From an uncultured Kordia sp. (GTDB taxonomy: Bacteria > Bacteroidota > Bacteroidia > Flavobacteriales > Flavobacteriaceae), in the NCBI RefSeq assembly GCF_947489565.1, contig NZ_CANLEA010000010.1, positions 1-64,000 of the forward strand: DNA of 64,000 nucleotides, written 5' to 3'. Below the pieces are notes generated by a model. It searched no databases, was not told the DNA's origin, and was given only the letters and a program-made list of their open reading frames with translations. A program made the translations under genes and the position numbers. Position 1 is the stretch's first letter. Each line of letters begins with the position of its first letter. Positions 26,849 through 35,811 of this stretch are shown piece after piece.

Positions 26849-28677
26849 AATATTTAAACACTGTAGATCTTTTAATTATTGCTTTTTATCTCTGTACGAT
26901 CGTAGTTATTGGGATTGTATTACGAAAAAAGGCGCAACGCAGTAAAGACGATTATTTATTGGGCGGAAAATCCATTCCATGGTATATGTTAGGACTTTCC
27001 AACGCTTCTGGTATGTTTGATATTTCAGGAACCATTTGGTTAGTTACCTTAATGTTTGTGTACGGTATTAAAAGTGCTTGGATTCCTTGGTTATGGCCCA
27101 TTTTTAATCAAATATTTTTAATGGTGTATTTATCCAAATGGCTTCGAAGGTCCAATGCTACTACTGGCGCCGAATGGATTGGGACACGATTTGGATTTAA
27201 AAAAGGCGCAAAACGCTCGCACTTGATTGTGGTGATATTTGCACTTGTTCTCTGTCTTGGTTTTTTAGCATACGGATTTATTGGTTTAGGAAAATTTGTA
27301 GAAATTTTTGTTCCTTGGGAACTTGTGAGCAACTATGTACCTTTTACCATAAGCCCAGAGTTTGTACCGCATTTCTACGGAATCATTTTTACCATATTTG
27401 CTGTCTTTTATTCGCTTTTAGGCGGAATGTCCGGTATTGTTTGGGCAGATTTTATACAATTTGCCATCATGACTATAGCTGCCGTTGTTGTTGGTTATTT
27501 AGGATATATGGCCGTGATAGATAACGAAGTTTTGGTTCCAGATGGATGGTTAAGTCCGTTTTTTAATTGGGAACTGAATATGGATTGGGTGAATATCATT
27601 CCTGAAGTCAATCAAAAGATAAAAGATGATGGTTTCAATCTATTTACCATTTTCTTTATGATGATGGTTTTTAAAGGTATTCTGGTAAGTTTTGCTGGTC
27701 CTGCTCCTAATTATGACATGCAAAAAATACTATCTACAAAATCGCCTTCTGAAGCTTCCAAAATGAGTGGTTTTGTCTCTGTCGTGCTAATGCCAATCAG
27801 GTATTTAATGATTGCTGGTTTTGCTGCACTGGCATTGATTTACTATGAAAAATTAGACTTAATTACAGCTTCTGGAGATGTTGATTTCGAATTAATTCTT
27901 CCGAGTGCTATCAAAGAATTTGTTCCTATAGGACTTTTAGGATTGCTATTATCTGGGTTGATCGCAGCTTTTATGTCCACTTTTGCTGGAACTTTAAATG
28001 CAGCACAAGCCTATTTAGTCAACGACATTTATCTAAAATATAAAAATCCGAATGCAAGTGCCAAGCAAATTAAGAATATGAATTACACTTCCGGATTGTT
28101 GGTCGTTGTGGTAAGCATCATTTTAGGGCTGTTTGCAAAAGATGTGAATTCTGTATTACAATGGATTGTTTCTGTGTTGTATGGAAGTTATGTAGCTGCC
28201 AATATTTTAAAATGGCATTGGTGGCGATTTAATGGAGAAGGATTCTTTTGGGGAATGACAGCTGGTCTTTTAGCTGCTGCTATTATTCCTGAATTATTCC
28301 CAGATGTTTTAGCGCTCTATTTATTTCCAATACTCCTACTTATTTCTTTGGCTGGATGTGTAATAGGAACTTATTCTGCGCCACCAACAGAAGAATCTGT
28401 ATTGCTGGATTTTTATAAAAATGTAAAACCTTGGGGTTTTTGGAAACCAATCAAAGAAAAATTAATTGCACAAAATATTGAAGTAAAAGACACTTCAAAC
28501 TTTAAAAGTGACATGTTTAACGTGTTTGTCGGCACCATTGCGCAAACCACGCTTGTCATCTTGCCAATGTATCTCGTATTTAACAAAACAACGCCTTTAT
28601 TAATATCGCTATTGGTATTGGTCATTTGTTTGATATTACTAAAAAAATATTGGTGGAATACTTTAACAGAACGGTAA
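26845..28677 (+). CDS. Sodium:solute symporter (SSS), putative mannobiose uptake
   Basis: 610 residues and about 14 transmembrane helices. The SSS signature regions are YLLGGKSIPWYMLGLSNASG near the start and GLLLSGLIAAFMSTFAGTLNAAQAYLVND in the middle. It starts with a TTG that overlaps the mannanase stop (TTGA), indicating coupling. By position, and by the matching B. fragilis locus, it should import mannobiose or other manno-oligosaccharides with sodium across the inner membrane. Substrate is inference. Confidence 0.93.
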   Translation: MKYLNTVDLLIIAFYLCTIVVIGIVLRKKAQRSKDDYLLGGKSIPWYMLGLSNASGMFDISGTIWLVTLMFVYGIKSAWIPWLWPIFNQIFLMVYLSKWLRRSNATTGAEWIGTRFGFKKGAKRSHLIVVIFALVLCLGFLAYGFIGLGKFVEIFVPWELVSNYVPFTISPEFVPHFYGIIFTIFAVFYSLLGGMSGIVWADFIQFAIMTIAAVVVGYLGYMAVIDNEVLVPDGWLSPFFNWELNMDWVNIIPEVNQKIKDDGFNLFTIFFMMMVFKGILVSFAGPAPNYDMQKILSTKSPSEASKMSGFVSVVLMPIRYLMIAGFAALALIYYEKLDLITASGDVDFELILPSAIKEFVPIGLLGLLLSGLIAAFMSTFAGTLNAAQAYLVNDIYLKYKNPNASAKQIKNMNYTSGLLVVVVSIILGLFAKDVNSVLQWIVSVLYGSYVAANILKWHWWRFNGEGFFWGMTAGLLAAAIIPELFPDVLALYLFPILLLISLAGCVIGTYSAPPTEESVLLDFYKNVKPWGFWKPIKEKLIAQNIEVKDTSNFKSDMFNVFVGTIAQTTLVILPMYLVFNKTTPLLISLLVLVICLILLKKYWWNTLTER

Positions 28678-28693
28678 TATAGAATCAATCATA

Positions 28694-29869
28694 ATGCATA
28701 CAAATAAAAACAGATTTGAACGCTTACAAAAAGAGCATGAAGAATTAATCACCAAGAAAAATGAAAGCACGTTCTTATCCAATGGAATATATACACGCTA
28801 TAAATATCCGATTATAACCAGTGATCATATTCCAATTCATTGGCGATATGATTTGAATCCTGAAACCAATCCTAAATTCCTTGAACGTATTGGTTTTAAT
28901 GCGACTTTCAATGCTGGCGCCATCAAATGGAACAACAACTATGTACTTTGCGTACGTGTAGAAGGCAATGATAGAAAGTCCTTTTTTGCGATGGCAGAAA
29001 GCCCAAATGGTATTGATAATTTTCAATTTTGGGACAAACCTTGCGTCATTCCTCAAATAGAGAATAATCCAGATACGAATGTTTATGACATGCGCCTAAC
29101 AAAACATGAAGACGGATTTATTTATGGTATTTTTTGTACCGAACGCAAAGATCCAAATGCTCCAAAAGAAGATACAAGTTCGGCCATTGCAAATGCTGGA
29201 ATTGTAAGAACAAAAGATTTACTTCATTGGGAACGTTTGCCCGATTTAATTTCGAATTCTGGTCAGCAAAGAAATGTGGTTTTACATCCCGAATTTATCA
29301 ATGGAAAATATGCAGTATATACAAGACCTCAAGACGGTTTTATCAATGTTGGTAGCGGTGGCGGAATCGGTCTTGGATATATAAACGATATGAATCATCC
29401 TGAAGTTTTGGATGAAAAAATCATCAATAATAAAGTATATCATACCATTTACGAACTTAAAAATGGTTTGGGTCCTGCTCCAATTAAAACGGACAAAGGT
29501 TGGTTGCATTTGGCACATGGTGTTCGTAATACCGCTGCAGGTTTACGCTATACTTTGTATATGTTTATGACGGATTTGCAAGATATTTCAAAAGTAATTC
29601 ATCAACCTGCAGGACATTTTATGGCGCCTATTGATGAAGAAAGAATTGGCGATGTGTCGAATGTTTTATTCTCTAGCGGTTGGATTGCAGATAATGATGG
29701 TGCAGTTTATATTTATTATGCTTCTTCAGATACTAGAATGCATGTTGCCACCACAACGATTGATACTTTAATTGATTATTGTGAAAATACTGCTGTAGAT
29801 CAATACAAATCGCATCTTTCTGTAAATACGATCATTGATTTAATCGATAAAAATAAAGGTTTGTATTGA
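28694..29869 (+). CDS. GH130 4-O-beta-D-mannosyl-D-glucose phosphorylase
   Basis: 391 residues, typical for GH130 subfamily 1. The fold is a five-bladed propeller, with the conserved IHWRYDLNPETNPKFLERIG start, and Asp132 in NVYDMRLTKHEDG corresponds to the catalytic Asp of the B. fragilis enzyme. The reaction is mannosyl-beta-1,4-glucose + Pi -> alpha-mannose-1-phosphate + glucose in the cytoplasm. The epimerase encoded next makes the substrate from mannobiose, which supports the assignment. Its stop (TGA, 29867-29869) overlaps the next ATG by one base. Confidence 0.93.
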   Translation: MHTNKNRFERLQKEHEELITKKNESTFLSNGIYTRYKYPIITSDHIPIHWRYDLNPETNPKFLERIGFNATFNAGAIKWNNNYVLCVRVEGNDRKSFFAMAESPNGIDNFQFWDKPCVIPQIENNPDTNVYDMRLTKHEDGFIYGIFCTERKDPNAPKEDTSSAIANAGIVRTKDLLHWERLPDLISNSGQQRNVVLHPEFINGKYAVYTRPQDGFINVGSGGGIGLGYINDMNHPEVLDEKIINNKVYHTIYELKNGLGPAPIKTDKGWLHLAHGVRNTAAGLRYTLYMFMTDLQDISKVIHQPAGHFMAPIDEERIGDVSNVLFSSGWIADNDGAVYIYYASSDTRMHVATTTIDTLIDYCENTAVDQYKSHLSVNTIIDLIDKNKGLY

Positions 29870-31059
29870 TGACGGAAGCGTACAAAAATCTCAAATTAGA
29901 ACTTCACAAAGAACTGCTTAACATTCTTCAGTATTGGGAAACACATACCATAGACGAAGAACACGGCGGTTTTGTGGGCAAAATTGATTTCTTTAACAAT
30001 CATGTTCCAAAAGCTTCTAAAGGAATCATCCTGAACACCCGAATTCTTTGGGCATTTTCAGCAAGTGCGAATCACCTTAACACAGAAAAATATAGAACGC
30101 TTTGCGATCAATCCTTTGCGTATATTCAGACGTATTTTAAAGACACATATCACAAAGGAGTCTTTTGGGAAGTAGATTTTACAGGAAAACCTATCAACAA
30201 AAGAAAGCAAATATATGCGCAGGTTTTTACCATATATGCATTGTCAGAATACTACATAACTACAAAAAACGAAAGTGCAAAATCTTGGGCAATTGACCTT
30301 TTTAATACGATTGAAAAGTATGCAAAAGATACATTGCATGGCGGTTATTTTGAAGCTTTTCATGAAGATTGGTCTCCAATTAAAGACATGCGTTTAAGTA
30401 AGAAGGATTTAAATGCTTCTAAAACCATGAACACGCATTTACACATATTGGAAGCCTATACTTCACTTTTAAAAATTCATGACAGTATCGAGGTAAAAAA
30501 GGCGTTACGTTCTTTAATTCACTTGCTTTTTGACAAATTTTTAAATGTTGATTACAATTTTGAATTGTTCTTTGACGACCAATGGAAACTTCTAAGTCAT
30601 TCCATTTCATACGGACATGATATTGAAGCGGCTTGGCTTATCATAGAAGCTGCAAAAGCGGTAGATGATTCCAATCTTATCAAAAAAGCAAACTCCATCG
30701 CGATACAAATTGCGGATAATTTTTTAGCGACTGCATTGCATAAAAACGGCGCTGTTCTCAACGAAAAAAATAGAAAAACCAACGAAATTGACACTGATTT
30801 GCATTGGTGGCCACAAGTAGAAGCCATGATCGGCTTAGATTATGCGTATCAACTTACTCAACATCAAAAATATATAGAAGCTTCGTTAAAAATATGGTCA
30901 TATACTAAAAAACATATCATTGATCATACGCATGGAGAATGGTATTTTAGAGTTGATGAAAATAACAATCCATACACCATTGAAGACAAAGTAAGCATGT
31001 GGAAAGCTCCTTATCACAATGCAAGAGCTTGTATTGTTCTCAATACACAAACTTCTTAA
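29869..31059 (+). CDS. Cellobiose 2-epimerase (AGE family)
   Basis: 396 residues from the ATG at 29869. It is an (alpha/alpha)6 barrel of the N-acylglucosamine 2-epimerase family, with the His-containing motifs NTHLHILEAY, SYGHDIEAAWL and HWWPQVEAM found in cellobiose 2-epimerases. It epimerises the reducing end of beta-1,4 disaccharides, here mannobiose to mannosylglucose, feeding the GH130 phosphorylase. It is the last gene of the operon and converges on the aldose epimerase gene with a gap of 24 bp. Confidence 0.93.
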   Translation: MTEAYKNLKLELHKELLNILQYWETHTIDEEHGGFVGKIDFFNNHVPKASKGIILNTRILWAFSASANHLNTEKYRTLCDQSFAYIQTYFKDTYHKGVFWEVDFTGKPINKRKQIYAQVFTIYALSEYYITTKNESAKSWAIDLFNTIEKYAKDTLHGGYFEAFHEDWSPIKDMRLSKKDLNASKTMNTHLHILEAYTSLLKIHDSIEVKKALRSLIHLLFDKFLNVDYNFELFFDDQWKLLSHSISYGHDIEAAWLIIEAAKAVDDSNLIKKANSIAIQIADNFLATALHKNGAVLNEKNRKTNEIDTDLHWWPQVEAMIGLDYAYQLTQHQKYIEASLKIWSYTKKHIIDHTHGEWYFRVDENNNPYTIEDKVSMWKAPYHNARACIVLNTQTS

Positions 31060-31083
31060 ATTGAATCGCAATTAGGTTAAATT

Positions 31084-31971
31084 TTACATTTTTTCAACCT
31101 CAACATTCCAAGCTATTTCATACGTTTTACCAGATTCCAATGTTTGCAAACCAATACCATTGTTAAAACTATTGGAAAGTCCAACGGTAGGTTCTATAGC
31201 AATGATACTTTTATCTTTTGGCGTGTAAAACTGTACAAAGTTTTTTATTGCATTTCCAACAATCGTTGCTTTATACGTTGGTGTTGTGAATCCAATTGTA
31301 TCATCAAGCATTTTATACGCTGTATCAAACGGATGATCTTTCAATTGAAAAGGCATTTGCATTTCATGTGATGTTGTGCCATTAGTCAAACTTCTATCAT
31401 CGCTTGTAGTGTATTCTTCTTCACAATTAAAATTGATCGTGCTTTCATATAAGTTTTCCGAATTAAAGTACGGATGCCAACCAATCGTAAACGGAAATGT
31501 TTTGATTCCTGTGTTGACCACTTTCATTTGTACATTTAAAGTAGTTTCTGTGAGTGTATACGTAACAAAGAAATCAAACGGAAATGGAAATCCCTGCGAA
31601 GTGCCATCATGTATGTATTGAAGCGTTACAATTGCTGCATCTGAAGTGACTTGTTTTTCAAAAAGTTCAAATTTTCGTGTGTATAACAATCCATGAATCG
31701 CATTGTTTTTTGCTGTTTCATTACATGGAATTTGATAGGTTTCACCTTCAAAAGTATAGGTTCCGTCTTCAATTCTATTGGCAAAAGGAAATAAAATCGC
31801 CGATGCTGAAGAATGATTGTACGGGAAATTCTCGTATTCTGAAATGATAGTTCGATCGTTTAGTCTAACATCAAACAATCGTGCACCTTCAACCAAGTTA
31901 ATGGAAGCAGCTGATTTGTTATTAGTCCTTGTAATGGTGATAAGATGGTTATTTTCTTGTATTTGAAACAC
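31084..31971 (-). CDS. Aldose 1-epimerase family protein
   Basis: 295 residues, a galactose mutarotase-like beta-sandwich. Conserved points are FPFANRIEDG, NAIHGLLYTRKFE (His) and the HPYFN segment (FTIGWHPYFNSENL), with YTPKDKSIIAIEPTVGLSNSFNN near the end. It interconverts the anomers of an aldose in the cytoplasm. Sitting tail to tail with the mannan operon, it could help with mannose or glucose anomers, but transcription is opposite and the substrate is unknown. Confidence 0.92.
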   Translation of the reverse strand: MFQIQENNHLITITRTNNKSAASINLVEGARLFDVRLNDRTIISEYENFPYNHSSASAILFPFANRIEDGTYTFEGETYQIPCNETAKNNAIHGLLYTRKFELFEKQVTSDAAIVTLQYIHDGTSQGFPFPFDFFVTYTLTETTLNVQMKVVNTGIKTFPFTIGWHPYFNSENLYESTINFNCEEEYTTSDDRSLTNGTTSHEMQMPFQLKDHPFDTAYKMLDDTIGFTTPTYKATIVGNAIKNFVQFYTPKDKSIIAIEPTVGLSNSFNNGIGLQTLESGKTYEIAWNVEVEKM

Positions 31972-32064
31972 GCTGTGATACTTTTATAAATCCGAGATCG
32001 AAAATACTACGAAACTCAGTATTGAGCGCATACAATAATGACTTTTTTTGTACGGATTTGTTGG

Positions 32065-32106
32065 TTGCTGATTGCTGATTGCTGATTGCTGATTGCTGAT
32101 TGCTGA
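32065..32106. repeat. TTGCTGA heptamer microsatellite
   Basis: Six perfect copies of TTGCTGA. It is a second heptamer tract next to the dispersed hairpin elements, like the ATTCAGT runs at about 120-152 and 346-385. Confidence 0.9.
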
Positions 32107-32141
32107 TTAAGAAAAACATTTTTCAATTTAAAGACGTCAGA

Positions 32142-32248
32142 TCGAGTGAAATTCTGCTAAGAATTTAGTATCGAGATCTACTTTGATTTTATAATGATTT
32201 TGATTTCAGAGTACTTCTCGATACAATTCGCTTTTACGAATTACTCGA
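32142..32248. repeat. Inverted pair of dispersed hairpin elements, copies E and D
   Basis: Copy E (32142-32176) is in reverse orientation with stem AAATTC/GAATTT. Copy D (32216-32248) is forward with stem AATTCG/CGAATT. They face each other across 39 bases in the gap after the NarL-type regulator gene. No gene is seen in 31972-32277 beyond these repeats and the heptamer run. Confidence 0.85.
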
Positions 32249-32277
32249 AGTGACGTTATGAAGTTCAAAAAAAGTAA

Positions 32278-32928
32278 TCAAATCTTCACAATTTCATTTT
32301 TTAACGCAAACACTACCAAGCCAGCAGTATTGCGGACATTGAGTTTGGACAGCAGATTTTTACGATGTCCTTCTACCGTGCGAAAACTGATAAATAACTG
32401 CTCACCTATTTCTTTGGCGGTATATTCTTTACAGATCAATTCTAACACTTCTAGTTCACGTTCTGATAAATCGTGTATGACAGTCGTTGGTGTTCCCTTG
32501 CCTTTGTACATCATGACTTTCCGCATGATATTCGTAATTTTATTATTGAAATAATAATCGTATTCCAACACACTTTCAATGCATTCAATCACCTCATCAG
32601 AACTAGCATTTTTCATCAAATATCCATTCACGCCCAATTCAATCATTTTAATAATGTGGCGTTCTTCTTGATGCATGGTGAGAATGACAATTTTCATGTC
32701 TGGATATTTTTCCAAGATAATTTTTGCCGTTTCATATCCATCCAAAACGGGCATACGAATGTCCAATAGTACGACTTCGGGTTTAACAACAGCATTGTGT
32801 AAAGCGTCCAAAAATTCCTGTCCGTCAGAAGCTTCTAGTATAATTTCCTTGTCACTTTCATCTTGAAAAATGGCTTTAATTCCTTCTCTAAAGAGCAAAT
32901 GATCGTCTACTAATGCGATGTTTATCAT
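32278..32928 (-). CDS. NarL/LuxR-type response regulator
   Basis: 216 residues. The receiver domain has DD at 8-9, the phospho-acceptor Asp near residue 56 in VVLLDIRMPVLDG and a Lys in YLMKNAS. The C-terminal LuxR helix-turn-helix (about 150-212) has LSERELEVLELICKEYTAKEI. It is the last gene of a four-gene operon and overlaps the kinase gene upstream by four bases (ATGA), so it is the partner of that kinase. Confidence 0.95.
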   Translation of the reverse strand: MINIALVDDHLLFREGIKAIFQDESDKEIILEASDGQEFLDALHNAVVKPEVVLLDIRMPVLDGYETAKIILEKYPDMKIVILTMHQEERHIIKMIELGVNGYLMKNASSDEVIECIESVLEYDYYFNNKITNIMRKVMMYKGKGTPTTVIHDLSERELEVLELICKEYTAKEIGEQLFISFRTVEGHRKNLLSKLNVRNTAGLVVFALKNEIVKI

Positions 32929-33719
32929 GTGTTTTCTTTGTTTAAATGAAGATGGATTATTGTTCCTTCGTCAATAACTCCCGAAACGACTAATTCTGCA
33001 CCCATAATCTGTGCGCGATCATATATATTTCGCAATCCTGCTCCTTTTTGAATCGTTTCTGGGTTGAATCCTTTTCCGTTATCTTTTAAATGTAACTGGA
33101 AGTTTTCTGTATTATTTTCAATGGTGATATCAATATTTGTGGCTTCAGCATGTTTGATAATGTTTGTTAGCAATTCTTGAATGATACGATATAATGCGAG
33201 TTCTTGAGAAAAGCCCAATCGTTGTTCGTCTCCATTCCATTCATAATTTATAATTATACTACTCGATTCTGAAATAGAATAACACAAATCGCTAATGGCT
33301 TCATGCAACCCAAAATCTTCCAAGGTTGGCGGCATGATATTATATGAAATTTCGCGAACTTTTTTTAGCAAATGATTCAGCTGATCGCGAACATTTTGTG
33401 ATTTTAAAACCATTTCTGGTTGATCAGCTTGCTCTTTTTTGATGCGTTCAACACTCAACAAAATGGTAGAAATTCCGCCACCAATTTCATCGTGTAAATC
33501 TGCTGCAAAGCGTTTACGTTCTTCATCTTGGATTTTGATAGCGCTCTGTAATAATTGTTGCTGATGTATGATTTTCTGTTCTTGCAATTTCATTTGCTGC
33601 TTGAGCAAACGTCTTCTGTAAATAATAACAAATCCTACAATGGCAAGCGCTAGGAAAAACATTCCTAACATGCCAATAAATAGTATTAACGAAGTTCCTT
33701 CTTGTGTTTCAGTAGCCAT
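32925..33719 (-). CDS. HisKA_3-type sensor histidine kinase
   Basis: 264 residues from the ATG at 33719; an in-frame ATG at 33776 would add 19 residues and extend the overlap with the upstream gene. One hydrophobic segment near the N-terminus (about 10-35) is followed by a coiled coil and a HisKA_3 dimerisation domain with the phospho-acceptor His in ERKRFAADLHDEIGGG. The HATPase_c domain includes LTNIIKHAEA and DNGKGF. It has almost no sensor domain of its own. The membrane protein encoded just upstream, overlapping it by about 34 bases, could provide sensing (inference). Its cognate regulator is the NarL-type gene at 32278-32928. Confidence 0.93.
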   Translation of the reverse strand: MATETQEGTSLILFIGMLGMFFLALAIVGFVIIYRRRLLKQQMKLQEQKIIHQQQLLQSAIKIQDEERKRFAADLHDEIGGGISTILLSVERIKKEQADQPEMVLKSQNVRDQLNHLLKKVREISYNIMPPTLEDFGLHEAISDLCYSISESSSIIINYEWNGDEQRLGFSQELALYRIIQELLTNIIKHAEATNIDITIENNTENFQLHLKDNGKGFNPETIQKGAGLRNIYDRAQIMGAELVVSGVIDEGTIIHLHLNKENT

Positions 33720-34360
33720 AAACCAATTGAGATGAAAAGATAATGAATCATAATGAATATCCCATGCAATGCCCAAGCTTCAAAATATTCAATAAGCGGA
33801 ATTTCCAACAAAAAATTATTCGTCACAAATAATAAAAAAGCGCCTGAAAAGTAGATTAAAACTGCGGCATTGATCCAAAAAACAGGATGTGTTTCCAAAC
33901 GTCGAATCGATTGGTCTACAAAGATTTTGTAAAACCAACCGATTGCGAAACATAGTAAAAATGCGCTTTCCACAGTTTTGCTATACGAATTATATACATC
34001 TAATGGTTGCCATAAGAATATATTGATAATGGAAAATGTGATGACTAAAAATATAGAACTTACAATTAGTTTTTTAACCAGTTTATTATCAAACAATCGC
34101 ATATATATGAAACTCCAACAGATATATTCTACAATGGTATACAAATGTGAAATCACCATATTATTGATGGCTTGTCGGTGCAAAATATTTCCTATCAGCG
34201 CAAAAATTCCTGCGCTAACCAGTAACAATGCAATTAATTTAAACGTTGTATTGAAGCGTTTGTACCGAAAAACGATAGTGATTAACGGTAACAAAATAAA
34301 CAACTGTGCAATGTTTAAAATAGAAAATAAAGCAGATTTGGAAAGCAGATACATATACAA
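33686..34360 (-). CDS. Seven-helix membrane protein, putative sensor partner
   Basis: 224 residues with about seven hydrophobic segments and a basic C-terminus (LLKHKKELR). No enzymatic motif is seen and I do not recognise a named family. Its 3' end overlaps the kinase start by 34 bases and its ATG directly follows the stop of the upstream gene, so it belongs to a four-gene operon. The kinase lacks a real sensor region, so this integral protein may act as its sensory module; this is inference. Confidence 0.82.
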   Translation of the reverse strand: MYMYLLSKSALFSILNIAQLFILLPLITIVFRYKRFNTTFKLIALLLVSAGIFALIGNILHRQAINNMVISHLYTIVEYICWSFIYMRLFDNKLVKKLIVSSIFLVITFSIINIFLWQPLDVYNSYSKTVESAFLLCFAIGWFYKIFVDQSIRRLETHPVFWINAAVLIYFSGAFLLFVTNNFLLEIPLIEYFEAWALHGIFIMIHYLFISIGLWLLKHKKELR

Positions 34361-35137
34361 TTATTCTTCATGATATAACGGACTATCTACAGCACAGGTT
34401 GTTATAGAATTTTTGGTGCAGAGCGAAGTACTATTTACATACATTTCTTCAATTTTTCCATCTGCATCTTCAGGAAAAATATCAAATCCTTCTTCATTTA
34501 CGCCTACAAGAATAATGCGTTCGTTTCCTTCTTCATCTAAACCAAAATATACACGAATATCGTCTGTTCCAAGTTGTTTGTATATTTCGACTAAATCTTC
34601 TTTTTTAAATAGTACCGATTTTAAATTGAACAATGTTTGCCAAGCTAGTGTTGATGTTCTGGCATCTGCAACTGTTATTTGAAATCCTTCAATATTACAT
34701 TTATCATCGGTACTTGGCGTTCTATCACCATCACGTGGTGCACAATTTTCGGTTCCAATAATTCCCGGACCAGTATTAGAATACAAATAACTACTTGTAT
34801 CACAGGTTCGCGGACAAGGCATGGTAAAATCATAAATTCCCGTTCTGATTTCGTTTTCTGGTCCGATTCCTGAATCCTTTGGAAGTAAAGAAATAATGTC
34901 TCTATTACTTTCATTCACTCCGACGACTATCATATCAGGACATTTAGTATCTCCATCTTCTTTAATTCCCATATAAAAACGTACAGCAACGGCTTGTTTT
35001 TCATCCAAAATACATTCAATATCATTTCGGTGAAATAAAAATGCTTTTAAATCATTTACTTTTTGCCATGATTTTGCATATTCGTCTACAAGACCAAAAG
35101 GAGTTAGGTCATAATTGTTAATTGGTTCTAAAGCCAT
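34361..35137 (-). CDS. Hypothetical protein with internally duplicated domain
   Basis: 258 residues with no signal peptide. It contains two copies of a roughly 70-residue unit: the first about residues 20-90 (SWQKVNDLKAFLFHRNDIE... VRFYMGIKEDGD... IVVGVNE), the second about 165-232 (AWQTLFNLKSVLFKKEDLVE... VYFGLDEEGN... ILVGVNEEG). Each ends in a VGVNE box. A Cys- and Asp-rich stretch joins them. I know no family for it. It is the first gene of the operon with the membrane protein, kinase and NarL regulator, so it may be a ligand-handling or signal protein for that system. Confidence 0.75.
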   Translation of the reverse strand: MALEPINNYDLTPFGLVDEYAKSWQKVNDLKAFLFHRNDIECILDEKQAVAVRFYMGIKEDGDTKCPDMIVVGVNESNRDIISLLPKDSGIGPENEIRTGIYDFTMPCPRTCDTSSYLYSNTGPGIIGTENCAPRDGDRTPSTDDKCNIEGFQITVADARTSTLAWQTLFNLKSVLFKKEDLVEIYKQLGTDDIRVYFGLDEEGNERIILVGVNEEGFDIFPEDADGKIEEMYVNSTSLCTKNSITTCAVDSPLYHEE

Positions 35138-35366
35138 AATTAATTGTTTTTAAATTTAACACTAAAGTATTGAAAACAAGAAAATTAAAAATAAGTATTT
35201 CTACGTATTTACATTCTTAAAATACGTAATATAGTTCAAGTAAAAGCTATCTTTTATATCTTTAGTCAGCATACTAATTTTGAACCATATCAATTTATTA
35301 GTAATGACGTCAAAAACTAATTGATAAAAAAACTAACAATTATTAATCATTTAAAACCTTAAAATT

Positions 35367-35648
35367 ATGTCAACTTATTGCGGAACGATCACTTCTAGTG
35401 GTCAAATTACAAGTAATAACAACTTTTCATGTCAATACGATTCTGGACAGCAAAAGTATACTGTAAGTTATAATGGAAATGTTGCGGCCGGAGCTTCAGT
35501 AGTTGTATCTCCAACGCAACAAATTCCTGGATTAACTTATATGTTATATCCATATACAAATGGTTTTACGCTACAAGTATTTCAAGATGCTGGTGGTGTG
35601 CTTACACCTGTTGCGAGTAGTTCTAACTTTATCGTGAAAGAACTCTAA
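35367..35648 (+). CDS. Small beta-rich hypothetical protein, 93 aa
   Basis: Not recognised. 93 residues without signal peptide or membrane segment. Polar beta-strand pattern with Ser/Thr/Gln/Tyr-rich sequence (TSSGQITSNNNFSCQYDSGQ, then NVAAGASVVVSPTQQ and FTLQVFQDAGG). It could be a single immunoglobulin-like or fimbrial-type sandwich, but this is a guess. It is divergent from the duplicated-domain gene across 229 bp and has its own terminator, so it forms a single-gene transcript. Confidence 0.7.
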   Translation: MSTYCGTITSSGQITSNNNFSCQYDSGQQKYTVSYNGNVAAGASVVVSPTQQIPGLTYMLYPYTNGFTLQVFQDAGGVLTPVASSSNFIVKEL

Positions 35649-35672
35649 TCATTCAAAATTAATACGTAATGA

Positions 35673-35709
35673 ATTCCTTTATTTCGCTATGAAGTAAAGG
35701 AGTTTTTTT
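35673..35709 (+). terminator. Hairpin terminator
   Basis: TCCTTTA (35675-35681) pairs with TAAAGGA (35695-35701) and is followed by TTTTTTT. It ends the transcript of the 93-residue protein gene. Confidence 0.75.
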
Positions 35710-35811
35710 ATGACTGAAAGTTTACTCACCCAAAACGCCTGTTTACTCATTGTTGGTTTCTTTATTATAGGATATGTGCTTTTTTTGAATTGAATTTAAA
35801 AGCGAACCATC

